From NCBI GenBank assembly GCA_946885645.1, contig CAMPGU010000197.1:1-7662 (forward strand): DNA of 7,662 nucleotides, written 5' to 3'. The first letter of the stretch is position 1, and each line of letters begins with the position of its first letter. The translations under genes and the position numbers were made by a program. Under the pieces are notes generated by a model. That model made no database searches. It had not been told where the DNA came from and was given only the letters and a program-made list of their open reading frames with translations. This stretch comes from an uncultured Haloferula sp. GTDB taxonomy: Bacteria; Verrucomicrobiota; Verrucomicrobiae; Verrucomicrobiales; Akkermansiaceae. Of the stretch, positions 1 to 7,261 are shown one piece after another.

Positions 1-549
1 GACCTGAACCGCGGCAGCTTCCACATGAAGACCTACGCTGGCGTCCTGGAGCTTTCGCGCGTGGACGTGAAAGCCGATGAGCTGATGACCTTGCAAGGCC
101 GGCTGAAGGTGCGGCCGCCGGACGAAAAAGAGATGGCGGGTGCTGTGGGAGCCAATCCGACCGGCTCCTTCACGCCGGTCTTCAGTGCCGACCCGGAGAT
201 CGATCCGTCGAAAGCGAAGGACGACATTTCCCTCAAGAAAGCCGCGACCGGCAGAACCGCAGCGGAAGGGCGGGACATGGCGATCTTCGGCCGCCGTGCG
301 CAGGAAAAGATCGATCAGCAGCTCAATCAGGAGGCGCTCTCCCGGGAGGCACAGATGCTGCGGTATGAAGGCGGCTTCCGCATCACCATCCCCGGCGATG
401 CCTTCGATCGCGCCGAGGTGCTCCGGAACACCTTCCCGGCGGATCCGGACAACGGGCGCATCCCCCTCGATGTCCCGATCCAAGGTACGATCCACGAAAT
501 CACCCGGCGCCAAGCCGAAGAGATTCTGGAAATCGGCACCAGGCGGTGA
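1..549 (+). CDS. Hypothetical protein, 3' part only
   Basis: I do not recognise this protein. The frame is open from the first base of the window to a TGA at 547-549, giving at least 182 residues. The first ATG is at 25 and has no ribosome-binding site before it, so the real start probably lies to the left. The visible part is hydrophilic and rich in Asp, Glu, Lys and Arg, with no membrane segment or signal peptide. After Met25 there is a stretch with alternating hydrophobic residues (ATG-derived residues 1-30), a low-complexity charged middle, then a region around residues 110-170 containing YEGGFRITIPGDAF and a terminal helix-like RRQAEEILEI. No catalytic motif is evident. Its stop abuts that of metF on the other strand, so the two genes converge with no spacer. 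Codon use resembles the neighbours. That it is a coding gene is likely; its function is unknown. Confidence 0.7.
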   Translation, partial: DLNRGSFHMKTYAGVLELSRVDVKADELMTLQGRLKVRPPDEKEMAGAVGANPTGSFTPVFSADPEIDPSKAKDDISLKKAATGRTAAEGRDMAIFGRRAQEKIDQQLNQEALSREAQMLRYEGGFRITIPGDAFDRAEVLRNTFPADPDNGRIPLDVPIQGTIHEITRRQAEEILEIGTRR

Positions 550-1455
550 TCAACCCGCCGTGACGAGCCCGAGGCTGGAGTAGATCTCCCGCGTGGCTTT
601 GCTCTTGTTCAGCGTGTAGAAGTGGATGCCGTCCACCCCGTGGTCCAGCAGCTCGGCGCATTGCTGGGCGGCATAATGGATGCCCACTTTCTCGACTGCC
701 GCCGGATCGCCGTTCGCGCGGTCCAGCGCGCGCAGCAGCTTGGCCGGGAAGCGGGCACCGGCGGCCAGCTCGGCCATCCGGCTCATCCCGGAGAGCGAGG
801 TCACCGGCATGATGCCCGCAATGATCGGCACCCCGATGCCGTGGTGGCGGCAGCGGTCGCGGAAGTCGAAGAAGTCATGGTTGTCGAAAAAGAGCTGCGT
901 GCAGATGTAGTCGGCTCCCGCGTCCACCTTCGCCTTCAAGTGATCCAGCTCCCGCAGGCGGTTCGGGGTGTCCGGGTGGCCTTCCGGAAAGCCGGCCACG
1001 CCGATCCCGAACCCGCGGGGATCAGGATGGGCGCCGGACTCGTTGAAGCGGCGGATAAAGGCGACGAGATCGGCGGCATGGCGGAAATCGCAGTCCGACC
1101 AGTCATAGCCGGGCCAATCCCGCGGCGGATCGCCGCGCAGGGCCAGGATGTTGCTGACGCCCGTATCCGCATAGCGGCGCAGGATTTCGGAGATATCCGT
1201 CTCCGAATGTCCCACGCAGGTGAGGTGAGGTACCGGCGGGATGCCGGTGGTTTCCTTGATCCGGACCACCAGATCGTGGGTCAGCTCCCGCGTGCCGCCG
1301 CCGGCTCCGTAGGTGACGGATACGAAGGAGGGATCGAATGCCTCCAGGTCCACGATGGTCCGGTACAAATCCTCCGCTCCCGCCGCGGTTTTCGGCGGGA
1401 AGAATTCGAACGAGAAGGAAGGGCGTCGCTTGGCGAGGATGTCGCGTATATGCAT
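550..1455 (-). CDS. metF: 5,10-methylenetetrahydrofolate reductase
   Basis: This FAD-dependent cytosolic TIM-barrel enzyme reduces 5,10-methylene-THF to 5-methyl-THF, the methyl donor for methionine synthesis. The product is 301 residues, close to E. coli MetF (296). Family signatures are all visible: SFEFFPPK at 15-22, with Glu17 matching the catalytic Glu28 of E. coli; FVSVTYGAGGG at 44-54; PHLTC at 76-80; ALRGD at 105-109, with Asp109 matching Asp120; FPEGHPD at 156-162; KVDAGAD at 176-182 followed by TQLFFD at 186-191; and HFYTLN at 278-283. The start at 1455 (MHIRDILAKRR) is chosen because homology begins just after it. The frame stays open upstream to 1539, but that extension looks non-conserved. 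No Shine-Dalgarno is present. No other methionine or folate gene is in view. A riboswitch was looked for upstream and not recognised. Confidence 0.96.
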   Translation of the reverse strand: MHIRDILAKRRPSFSFEFFPPKTAAGAEDLYRTIVDLEAFDPSFVSVTYGAGGGTRELTHDLVVRIKETTGIPPVPHLTCVGHSETDISEILRRYADTGVSNILALRGDPPRDWPGYDWSDCDFRHAADLVAFIRRFNESGAHPDPRGFGIGVAGFPEGHPDTPNRLRELDHLKAKVDAGADYICTQLFFDNHDFFDFRDRCRHHGIGVPIIAGIMPVTSLSGMSRMAELAAGARFPAKLLRALDRANGDPAAVEKVGIHYAAQQCAELLDHGVDGIHFYTLNKSKATREIYSSLGLVTAG

Positions 1456-1599
1456 GCGCGGGTGAAGTGAGGGGAAGATGAGCCGGATCGGCGGGTTGTG
1501 AGGAGCAAAAAACCCGGTGGTGTCGCAACTTCCGCGCACTCCGGGAGTTTTCCATCTCGCGGGCCGCGGGGCTGCGCGACTATCCTCTCCACCGGATTC

Positions 1600-2388
1600 A
1601 TGAAAGCTCTCCGATACTCCTGGATCGTCCTTTTCTCGGCGGGTGCCGCCTTGGCGGTGGAAGCTCCTGTCGATGGGAAGGCGCCGGCCCCGGCTGCGCC
1701 GGAGGGGAAAGGCAGAAAACAGAAGGGCGAGCGCGGGAAGGAAATGCGCCGCGCGATGGCGGAGATGTGGAAAAAGGCGGACACCGATGGCGACGGCTTC
1801 CTCTCGCTGGCGGAATTCTCCGCGATGGAGCGTCCCGGCCGTTTGCCCCCGGAAAAACGCGGTGAAATTTTCAAGCGCATCGACAAGAACAATGACGGCA
1901 GAATCGGGGCCTCCGAGATGCCGAAGGGTCCGCCGCGGGGCATGCCGCCGCTGGAGCAGGTGGATTTTGACAAGGACGGGCGGATCGTTTTCGCCGAGTT
2001 TCAGAAGCTCGGCTTCGTGGAGCGCTTGCCCGAAGAACGGCAGCGCGGCCTTTTCGCCCGCATGGACCGGGATGGGGACGGTGCGCTAACTCCGAAGGAT
2101 CACCCCCCGCGGGACGGACGCCGCGATGGCAAGGGAGGCCCGGAAGGCAAGGGACCGCGCTGGCCGAACCCGATGGAAATGGTGAAAAACCATGACAAGG
2201 ACGGCGACGGAGCCCTGAGCTTCGAGGAATTCCGTGCGGTGCCGTGGGTGGCGGACAAGGGTGAGGACGAGCAGGAAGACCGCTTCGAGGGCATGGACAA
2301 GAACAAGGATCTCAAGCTGGATGCCGCCGACTTCCCCGCACCCGAGAAAAGGAAAAAGGCGGAGGTGCCGGAGAAGCCGGATGCTTGA
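1600..2388 (+). CDS. Secreted protein with six EF-hand loops
   Basis: A predicted exported Ca2+-binding protein of 262 residues with no enzymatic domain. Residues 1-19 form a signal peptide (MKALR, then a hydrophobic core, then ALA before Val20). Residues 23-50 are an Ala/Pro/Gly/Lys linker. Six 12-residue EF-hand loops follow: 61-72 (DTDGDGFLSLAE), 95-106 (DKNNDGRIGASE), 122-133 (DFDKDGRIVFAE), 156-167 (DRDGDGALTPKD), 199-210 (DKDGDGALSFEE) and 233-244 (DKNKDLKLDAAD). Loops 1, 2, 3 and 5 are canonical. Loop 4 has Asp at position 12. Loop 6 has Leu instead of the invariant Gly at position 6 and Asp at 12, so it is probably weak. Between loops 4 and 5 is a Gly/Pro/Arg-rich spacer. The frame is open from 1498, but 1600 is preferred because the signal peptide starts there. 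The physiological role is unknown; secreted EF-hand proteins are common in Verrucomicrobia and Planctomycetes. Confidence 0.9.
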   Translation: MKALRYSWIVLFSAGAALAVEAPVDGKAPAPAAPEGKGRKQKGERGKEMRRAMAEMWKKADTDGDGFLSLAEFSAMERPGRLPPEKRGEIFKRIDKNNDGRIGASEMPKGPPRGMPPLEQVDFDKDGRIVFAEFQKLGFVERLPEERQRGLFARMDRDGDGALTPKDHPPRDGRRDGKGGPEGKGPRWPNPMEMVKNHDKDGDGALSFEEFRAVPWVADKGEDEQEDRFEGMDKNKDLKLDAADFPAPEKRKKAEVPEKPDA

Positions 2389-2431
2389 AGCCTTCCGTTT
2401 CTTCGGGATTTCTGTCAGCGGCTCTTTCTTT

Positions 2432-3124
2432 TCAGAAGCTTACCTCGAACCACAAGCCCGCAAACAGGCGGTCGCTTTCCGGGCTGCTCTCCATGGGGAT
2501 CGAGGTTCCGGCGAAGGGGCTCACCGCCACATGCTGATTGAAGGCGTAAGTCCAGCTCAGCCGGGCATAGACATCGTGCCAGCCGCTGCTGCCGTAGTAG
2601 TCCTCGGTAAAGCTGGTGCCTGCACTCGCGGACAGGAAGGAATCCTCGCCCGTGGGATGTGACCAGGCGGCCTCGAGATTCCCGTACCAGCCCCCATCCC
2701 CGGTATCGTAGGCGAGTCCCGCACCGAGGTCCCAATCGTCGTTCAGGTGCCAGGTGAAGGAGGGGTTGAGATCGAAGCCATCCTCAAAGAAGGAGTCTTG
2801 GAAGTCGCGCCACGTGGCCGCGAAGCCGGCGGTCCATCGTTCGGTATCGTAGCGAAGGTCAAGGAAGGCGGCGCCTTCCGAGAAGTCTCCATCGCCCGTG
2901 GCGGTGCCGTAATAGCCGCCGAGATTGAGCACCCACTGGTCGGAGAGCGCGATCTCCGCCTCCGCCTGCACGTCGATGAAATCCGCCGCCAGCTTGAAGC
3001 CGCGGTGGATGTACTCCGTGCGGTAGCCCGTGACGACTTCGATCCCGATCGGCATTTCCAGAACGGAGTCGTCCTCCGCCAGACAGGAGGAAATCAGGAC
3101 GAGGGCGGGCAGCAGGCGCTTCAT
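2432..3124 (-). CDS. Putative outer-membrane beta-barrel protein (small porin-like)
   Basis: A 230-residue exported protein. Residues 1-16 look like a signal peptide (MKRLLPALVLISSCLA, cut before Glu17). The ISSC at 11-14 could alternatively be read as a poor lipobox, making Cys14 a lipid anchor. The mature part alternates polar and hydrophobic residues, is rich in Gly, Asp, Trp and Tyr, has no Cys, and repeatedly shows strand-turn-strand patterns such as WVLNLGGYYG, WDLGAGLAYDTGDGG and VYARLSWTYAF. It ends WFEVSF, an aromatic C-terminal strand of the type recognised by the BAM complex. The early GYRTEYIHRGF recalls the N-terminal strand of TorF-like putative porins, but I cannot assign a family firmly. 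It lies downstream of secDF in the same direction, with 164 bp between, and is probably a separate unit. No Shine-Dalgarno precedes the ATG at 3124. Substrate unknown. Confidence 0.85.
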   Translation of the reverse strand: MKRLLPALVLISSCLAEDDSVLEMPIGIEVVTGYRTEYIHRGFKLAADFIDVQAEAEIALSDQWVLNLGGYYGTATGDGDFSEGAAFLDLRYDTERWTAGFAATWRDFQDSFFEDGFDLNPSFTWHLNDDWDLGAGLAYDTGDGGWYGNLEAAWSHPTGEDSFLSASAGTSFTEDYYGSSGWHDVYARLSWTYAFNQHVAVSPFAGTSIPMESSPESDRLFAGLWFEVSF

Positions 3125-3256
3125 GCCGCGAGGATGGAGAATCCCGCTCCGGGCGGCAAGGCGGTTTCAGGATCGCAGGATGACGGCACGGGGCAGCCGG
3201 CGCGTGATGCGTCCCGGACGGAGCGCGCTCCCCGAAGAGGCCGGGCGGCGTAGAAT

Positions 3257-3280
3257 CGCGGCGATCTCACGACCGCCGCG
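3257..3280 (-). terminator. Candidate terminator hairpin after secDF
   Basis: CGCGGCG (3257-3263) and CGCCGCG (3274-3280) form a perfect 7-bp stem with a 10-nt loop. It extends by two A-T pairs (3255-3256 with 3282-3283) if one G at 3281 is bulged. On the minus strand it begins within 10 nt of the secDF stop (3289-3291). Only a weak ATTCT follows instead of a U-tract, so it may be a transcript-end stabiliser or a weak terminator. Confidence 0.45.
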
Positions 3281-3288
3281 GATCCCAA

Positions 3289-5745
3289 TCAGCGGATCGC
3301 CTGGATATCCGATTCGGCGAGGGAGGTGTGGAGCACTTCCTTGCGCAGGCTGCCACCCTTCCGCTGGCTCCACCAGAGCACCACCGGGGAAGCGATGAAG
3401 ACGGAGGAGTAGGTGCCGATGACCAGACCGATCAGAATCATCACCGAGAAGTCCTTCAGCGCCGAACCGCCGAAAATCGCGATGATCCCCACGGTCACGA
3501 TCGTGGTCAGGGATGTCAGGATGGTGCGGGAAAGCGTGGCGTTGATCGCCTCGTTCATCAGCTCCTTCACGTCACCCTCGCCGGATTTCAGCGACTCGCG
3601 GATACGGTCGAAGATGACGATGGTGTCGTTGATCGAGTAGCCGGCGATGGTGAGCAGCGCCCCCACGTGGATCAGCGACAGCTCGCCGCCGATGAGGATC
3701 ACGAGTCCCGCGGAGAGAACGACGTCGTGCAGCAGCGCGATGAAGCCGCCAAGGGCGAAGGAGAACTCGAAACGGATGGTAATGTAAGTCAGGATGCCGA
3801 GCAGGCCGAGGGCAAGGGCAATAGCGGAGTCGATCAGGAAGTCCTTCCCCAGCGTGGCGGAGACGCCCTGGGTGCTCTGCTCGATCACGTAGCGATCCTT
3901 GCCATCCTCGGTCTCCTTCTCGCCGAGAATGTCGAACGAACCGCGGAGATGAGCGGCTATCTTATCGGCGTCCCCGGTGGCGCAGCGGATGGTGACGAGC
4001 TCCCCGGTGATGGATTTCTCGACCTGCACGATCGGCCGCTTGGAAACCTGGATCCCGGCCAAGGCTTTTTCCACCTCCGGTTGGGAGAGGCTCTTTTCCT
4101 CCCCAAGCTGGAACTCGACCAGCGATCCGCCGGTGAAATCGATACCCATGCTGTTCTCGCCGCGCATGGCGACGGCTCCGACGCTCGCCGCCACAAGGAG
4201 ACCGGAGATGACGTAGGCGAGCTTGCTCTTGGAAAGGAAGTCGATCTTGGATGCCTTGATCAGATCCAGGAAGCTGAGCTTCTTCAGCAGGTTCAGGTCA
4301 TTGCACCAGCGGAAGAGCACCCGGGTGACCAGGATCGCCGAGAACATCGAGGCCAGGATGCCGATGGTAAGCGTGATCGCGAAGCCCTTGATCGAGGAAC
4401 TGCCCATCCAGTAGAGGATCACCGCGGTGATGAGCGAGGTGAGGTTCGAGTCGAAGATGGCGGTGAAAGCCTTTTCGTAGGCGGCGTTGATGGCGGTCTT
4501 CAGCGACTTGCCGGCGGCGATTTCCTCGCGCAGGCGTTCGTAGATGAGCACGTTCGCATCCACGGCCATGCCGATGGAAAGAATCATCCCAGCGATACCG
4601 GCGAGGGTGAAGGTGAAGTTGAACATCGCCATGCCGCCGAAAATCAGCAGGCCATTCACCAGCAGGCCGAAAAGCGCGACCAGACCGGCAGTGCGGTAGT
4701 AGATGAGAACGAAGACGGCGGTAATGCAGAGGCCCATGATGCCGGACCACATGCCCTGCTTCACTACGGCCGCGCCGAGGGTGGGGGAGATCGTCCGCTC
4801 CTCGATGATTTCCAGCGGGTTTTCCAGCGGGTTCATCATGGCGTTGGCCAGCGAACGGGCTTCCTCCTGGCTATCCTGGCCTTCGATCTGGAAGCGCTTG
4901 CCGAGGGGCACCGACTGCACCACCGGCGCGGTGATCACCTCGCCGTCCAGCACCACGGCAATGCGGTCGCGGTTGGGGGTCATGTCCTTCGTCAGCGCGA
5001 TCATCTTGTCCGCGCCCGCGTTGGTAAGATTGATCGAGACGCTGTGGCCGCCGGCCATCGAATCCGGCCAAGCTTGTTGCACGTCCTTCCCCGTAAGGGC
5101 GGAGCGGTTGTTCAGCAGGAGGTAGGTGCTGAGTTCCGTGCCGTCCTCGTTCTTGTACTTCTGCTCGTAAACCTTGAAACCCGGCACGCGGGGTTCGTCC
5201 CCGGTGTGAATGCGCTCGGCCAAGGGGCGTCCGTCGCTGCCGGGAACGCCGCCTTCGAGATTCACTTCCTTCAATTCCAAGCGGGCGACCTTCTGGAGCA
5301 GCTCCTTGATCGCCGCGGACTCCTCGGGAGCCATGCCCGGCATCTGGAGCAGGATCTTGTCGGTGCCCTGCTCGACGGCCAGCATGTCGATGTTGCCGTA
5401 GGCGTTGACCCGCTTTTCAATGGTGGCGCGGGCTTGCTTGAGATCGTCCTTGGTCAGCGGGATCGGCTGGAGGGTGACTTCGTCGATCTTCGGCTTTACC
5501 AGCAGGGTGAAGGAAGAGCCGCCCACGAGGTCGATGCCGCCCTTGAGGTTGTCCTTCGGCGGATAGATCGCCAGTGCGCAAAGGGCGCAGATGCCCACCA
5601 GCAGCACGGTGCCGATGTTCCGCTTGCGGGCCTCGTAGTCGGTCGCGAAGTACCAGAGGAAAAGGACGAGGAGCGAAAGCCCCGCGAGGAAGAGGGTCAG
5701 GGGGTCCTTCAGGACCGAAGCCGCTAGGACGGTAGGCGGGAGCAT
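3289..5745 (-). CDS. secDF: Fused protein-export membrane protein SecDF
   Basis: SecD and SecF in one 818-residue chain: the accessory complex of SecYEG that uses the proton gradient to pull exported proteins across the inner membrane. It begins with an additional hydrophobic segment (about 16-34) ahead of the usual SecD TM1 (44-61). The SecD signature NLKGGIDLVGG is at 66-76. The periplasmic P1 region runs from about 77 to 330, including IAVVLDGEVITAPVVQ at 262-277. TM2-TM6 cover about 333-478, with GMAVDANVLIYERL at 392-405; Asp396 matches the functionally important TM4 Asp (D519 in E. coli). The SecF half starts at about 500: TM at 506-526, GIDFTGG at 534-540, then TM helices at about 638-790 with AGYSINDTIVIFDRIRE at 701-717 (Asp707 is the counterpart, D213 in E. 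coli) and the conserved NATLSRTILTSLTT at 735-748. E. coli has separate proteins of 615 and 323 residues; fused forms are known in Bacillus and elsewhere. There is no internal Met before 121, so the ATG at 5745 is needed. It is the third gene of the operon. Confidence 0.97.
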   Translation of the reverse strand: MLPPTVLAASVLKDPLTLFLAGLSLLVLFLWYFATDYEARKRNIGTVLLVGICALCALAIYPPKDNLKGGIDLVGGSSFTLLVKPKIDEVTLQPIPLTKDDLKQARATIEKRVNAYGNIDMLAVEQGTDKILLQMPGMAPEESAAIKELLQKVARLELKEVNLEGGVPGSDGRPLAERIHTGDEPRVPGFKVYEQKYKNEDGTELSTYLLLNNRSALTGKDVQQAWPDSMAGGHSVSINLTNAGADKMIALTKDMTPNRDRIAVVLDGEVITAPVVQSVPLGKRFQIEGQDSQEEARSLANAMMNPLENPLEIIEERTISPTLGAAVVKQGMWSGIMGLCITAVFVLIYYRTAGLVALFGLLVNGLLIFGGMAMFNFTFTLAGIAGMILSIGMAVDANVLIYERLREEIAAGKSLKTAINAAYEKAFTAIFDSNLTSLITAVILYWMGSSSIKGFAITLTIGILASMFSAILVTRVLFRWCNDLNLLKKLSFLDLIKASKIDFLSKSKLAYVISGLLVAASVGAVAMRGENSMGIDFTGGSLVEFQLGEEKSLSQPEVEKALAGIQVSKRPIVQVEKSITGELVTIRCATGDADKIAAHLRGSFDILGEKETEDGKDRYVIEQSTQGVSATLGKDFLIDSAIALALGLLGILTYITIRFEFSFALGGFIALLHDVVLSAGLVILIGGELSLIHVGALLTIAGYSINDTIVIFDRIRESLKSGEGDVKELMNEAINATLSRTILTSLTTIVTVGIIAIFGGSALKDFSVMILIGLVIGTYSSVFIASPVVLWWSQRKGGSLRKEVLHTSLAESDIQAIR

Positions 5746-5778
5746 GGCGGAAAAGGGTGGGGCGCGGAAGAAGCGCGG

Positions 5779-6117
5779 TTACTTGGACGGGGCGGAAGGG
5801 GAGGCGTCCTTTTTCAAAACGGTGGCCACGGAAGGCTTGTCGAATTCCATCATCACCCCTTCGGCGACTTTCAGCACGACGGTCTTCTCCTTGACGTTGT
5901 GGACGATGGCGTGGATCCCGGCGGTGGTGACCACCTCATCGCCTTTCTGCAGGGCGGAGATCCTCTTTTCCAATTCCTTGCGCTGGCGCTGCTGCGGGCG
6001 GATCAGGAGGAAATAAAACATCACCACCATGATGACCATCATGATCCATGGCTCGCCTAAAAGGCCGCCGGGCTTTTTGTCGGCTTGAGCGAGCAGCGTG
6101 AGGAAAGATGGCATCAT
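5779..6117 (-). CDS. yajC: Sec translocon accessory protein YajC
   Basis: A 112-residue single-pass inner-membrane protein that associates with SecDF. One hydrophobic helix (about 23-39, IMMVIMVVMFYFLLI) is followed directly by the family motif RPQQRQRKE (40-48) and the cytosolic core with GDEVVTTAGI (59-68) and EFDKPSVATVLKK near the end. Length matches the family (E. coli 110). The start is ambiguous by one codon, ATGATG at 6117-6112. With the first ATG, its start overlaps the tgt stop as ATGA, implying translational coupling. A 33-bp gap separates it from secDF. There is no Shine-Dalgarno, so coupling may be how it is translated. The tail after 104 is a low-complexity Ser/Pro/Ala stretch. 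Confidence 0.95.
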   Translation of the reverse strand: MMPSFLTLLAQADKKPGGLLGEPWIMMVIMVVMFYFLLIRPQQRQRKELEKRISALQKGDEVVTTAGIHAIVHNVKEKTVVLKVAEGVMMEFDKPSVATVLKKDASPSAPSK

Positions 6118-7244
6118 TCGGATTTCGCTTGGGTATATCGTCGTATAAAGGACTCCTTGAATTCCAAGAAGTTACCTTCAGTGATCGCCTGCCGCGCATT
6201 GGCGGTGAGGCGGAGGAAGAAATGCAGATTGTGAAAGGAAAGCAACCGCAAAGCGAGGATTTCCCCGGCCCGGAAGAGGTGGCGGATATAGGCCCGGGAA
6301 AAGCGTGCCACATGCGGGTGGGAGCTTTCGCACAGCGGGCGCGGATCGCGCTCGTAGGCGAGGTTCTTGATGTGGATAGGGCCGTCCAAGGTGAACGCCT
6401 GTCCGTGGCGCGCCACGCGGGTCGGCATCACGCAGTCGAACATGTCCACCCCGCGCGCGATCATTTCGAGGATTTGCGGCGGGGTGCCCAGGCCCATGGC
6501 GTAGCGCGGCTTGTCCTCCGGCAGGAAGGGGACGCTGTGCTCGACGGCGCGCATCATCTCCTCCTCCGGCTCCCCGACCGAGACGCCGCCGATCGCGTAG
6601 CCATCGAAGCCGAGGTCCACCAGTTCACGCGCGGATTTCTCCCTCAGATCCGCCCAGACGGAGCCTTGCACAATGCCGAAGTGGCGCTGAACGCCCGTTC
6701 CGCTGACCGGGCGGTTTTTCTCTACCCAATCCTTGCAGCGTTTCGCCCATCGGGTGGTGAGTTCCAATGACTTCTCGGCATATTCACGCTCGCAGGGGTA
6801 GGGGGGGCATTCGTCGAACAGCATCGCAATGTCCGATCCCAGGGCAGCTTGGATCTCCATGCTGAGTTCCGGCGTGAGCAGCATCCGCGAGCCATCGATG
6901 TGGTTCTGGAAACGCACGCCCTCATCGGTGATTTTCCGCAGCTTCGCGAGGGACCATACTTGGAAACCGCCGGAGTCCGTGAGGATCGGACGGTCCCAGC
7001 TCGCGAATTCGTGAAGCCCGCCCAGCTCCCGGATCACTTCATGTCCCGGCCTCAGCCACAGGTGGTAGGTATTACCGAGGATGATCTGGGAACCCAGCAG
7101 CTCCAGTTCGTCCGGGTGGAGCGTCTTCACCGAGCCCTGCGTGCCCACCGGCATGAAAATCGGGGTTTCCACCATTCCATGCGCCAGCGCCATCCGCCCG
7201 CGGCGGGCACGGGAAGAAGGATCGCGCGAGAGGACTTCGAACAT
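6114..7244 (-). CDS. tgt: Queuine/preQ1 tRNA-guanine transglycosylase with altered zinc site
   Basis: This enzyme exchanges guanine-34 of GUN-anticodon tRNAs for preQ1 on the route to queuosine. The product is 376 residues (E. coli 375). The start at 7244 (MFEVLSRDPSSRARRG) matches the family N-terminus; the frame is open 27 codons further up, but that part looks non-conserved. Visible signatures: ETPIFMPVGTQG at 26-37, DSGGFQV at 90-96 (Asp90, general acid/base), GIVQGS at 190-195, GYAIGG at 215-220, MGLGTPPQIL at 250-259 and the nucleophile in GVDMFDCVMPTR at 265-276 (Asp270). The C-terminal zinc module is odd. The usual CxCxxC before SRAYxRHL is absent; the segment reads LCESSHPHVARF (304-315), giving C305, H309 and H311. 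The distal ligand His338 in SFHNL is kept. The nucleotide reading there is continuous, with no frameshift. It is the first gene of tgt-yajC-secDF. Confidence 0.96.
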   Translation of the reverse strand: MFEVLSRDPSSRARRGRMALAHGMVETPIFMPVGTQGSVKTLHPDELELLGSQIILGNTYHLWLRPGHEVIRELGGLHEFASWDRPILTDSGGFQVWSLAKLRKITDEGVRFQNHIDGSRMLLTPELSMEIQAALGSDIAMLFDECPPYPCEREYAEKSLELTTRWAKRCKDWVEKNRPVSGTGVQRHFGIVQGSVWADLREKSARELVDLGFDGYAIGGVSVGEPEEEMMRAVEHSVPFLPEDKPRYAMGLGTPPQILEMIARGVDMFDCVMPTRVARHGQAFTLDGPIHIKNLAYERDPRPLCESSHPHVARFSRAYIRHLFRAGEILALRLLSFHNLHFFLRLTANARQAITEGNFLEFKESFIRRYTQAKSE

Positions 7245-7261
7245 CGGGACGCGCGATGTAG

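Noticed and set aside
622..1470. 282-codon open frame antisense to metF
   Set aside because: Shadow of metF; composition is typical of antisense translation and there is no recognisable motif.
1456..1599. SAM or SAH riboswitch in front of metF
   Set aside because: I looked for the conserved cores on the minus strand and did not find them. Only a 6-bp stem CGGGTT/AACCCG (1492-1497 with 1511-1516) is present.
2389..2431. Terminator between the convergent EF-hand and barrel genes
   Set aside because: Only a 4-bp AGCC/GGCT pairing with a long loop before a pyrimidine run; too weak to call.
3328..5727. 799-codon open frame antisense to secDF
   Set aside because: It mirrors nearly the whole secDF gene. 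Its product is rich in His, Asp, Gly and Gln, with no domain or signal, as expected for the complement of a GC-rich gene, while SecDF is unmistakable.
6108..6770. 220-codon open frame antisense to tgt
   Set aside because: Covers conserved Tgt coding sequence on the other strand; no family features.
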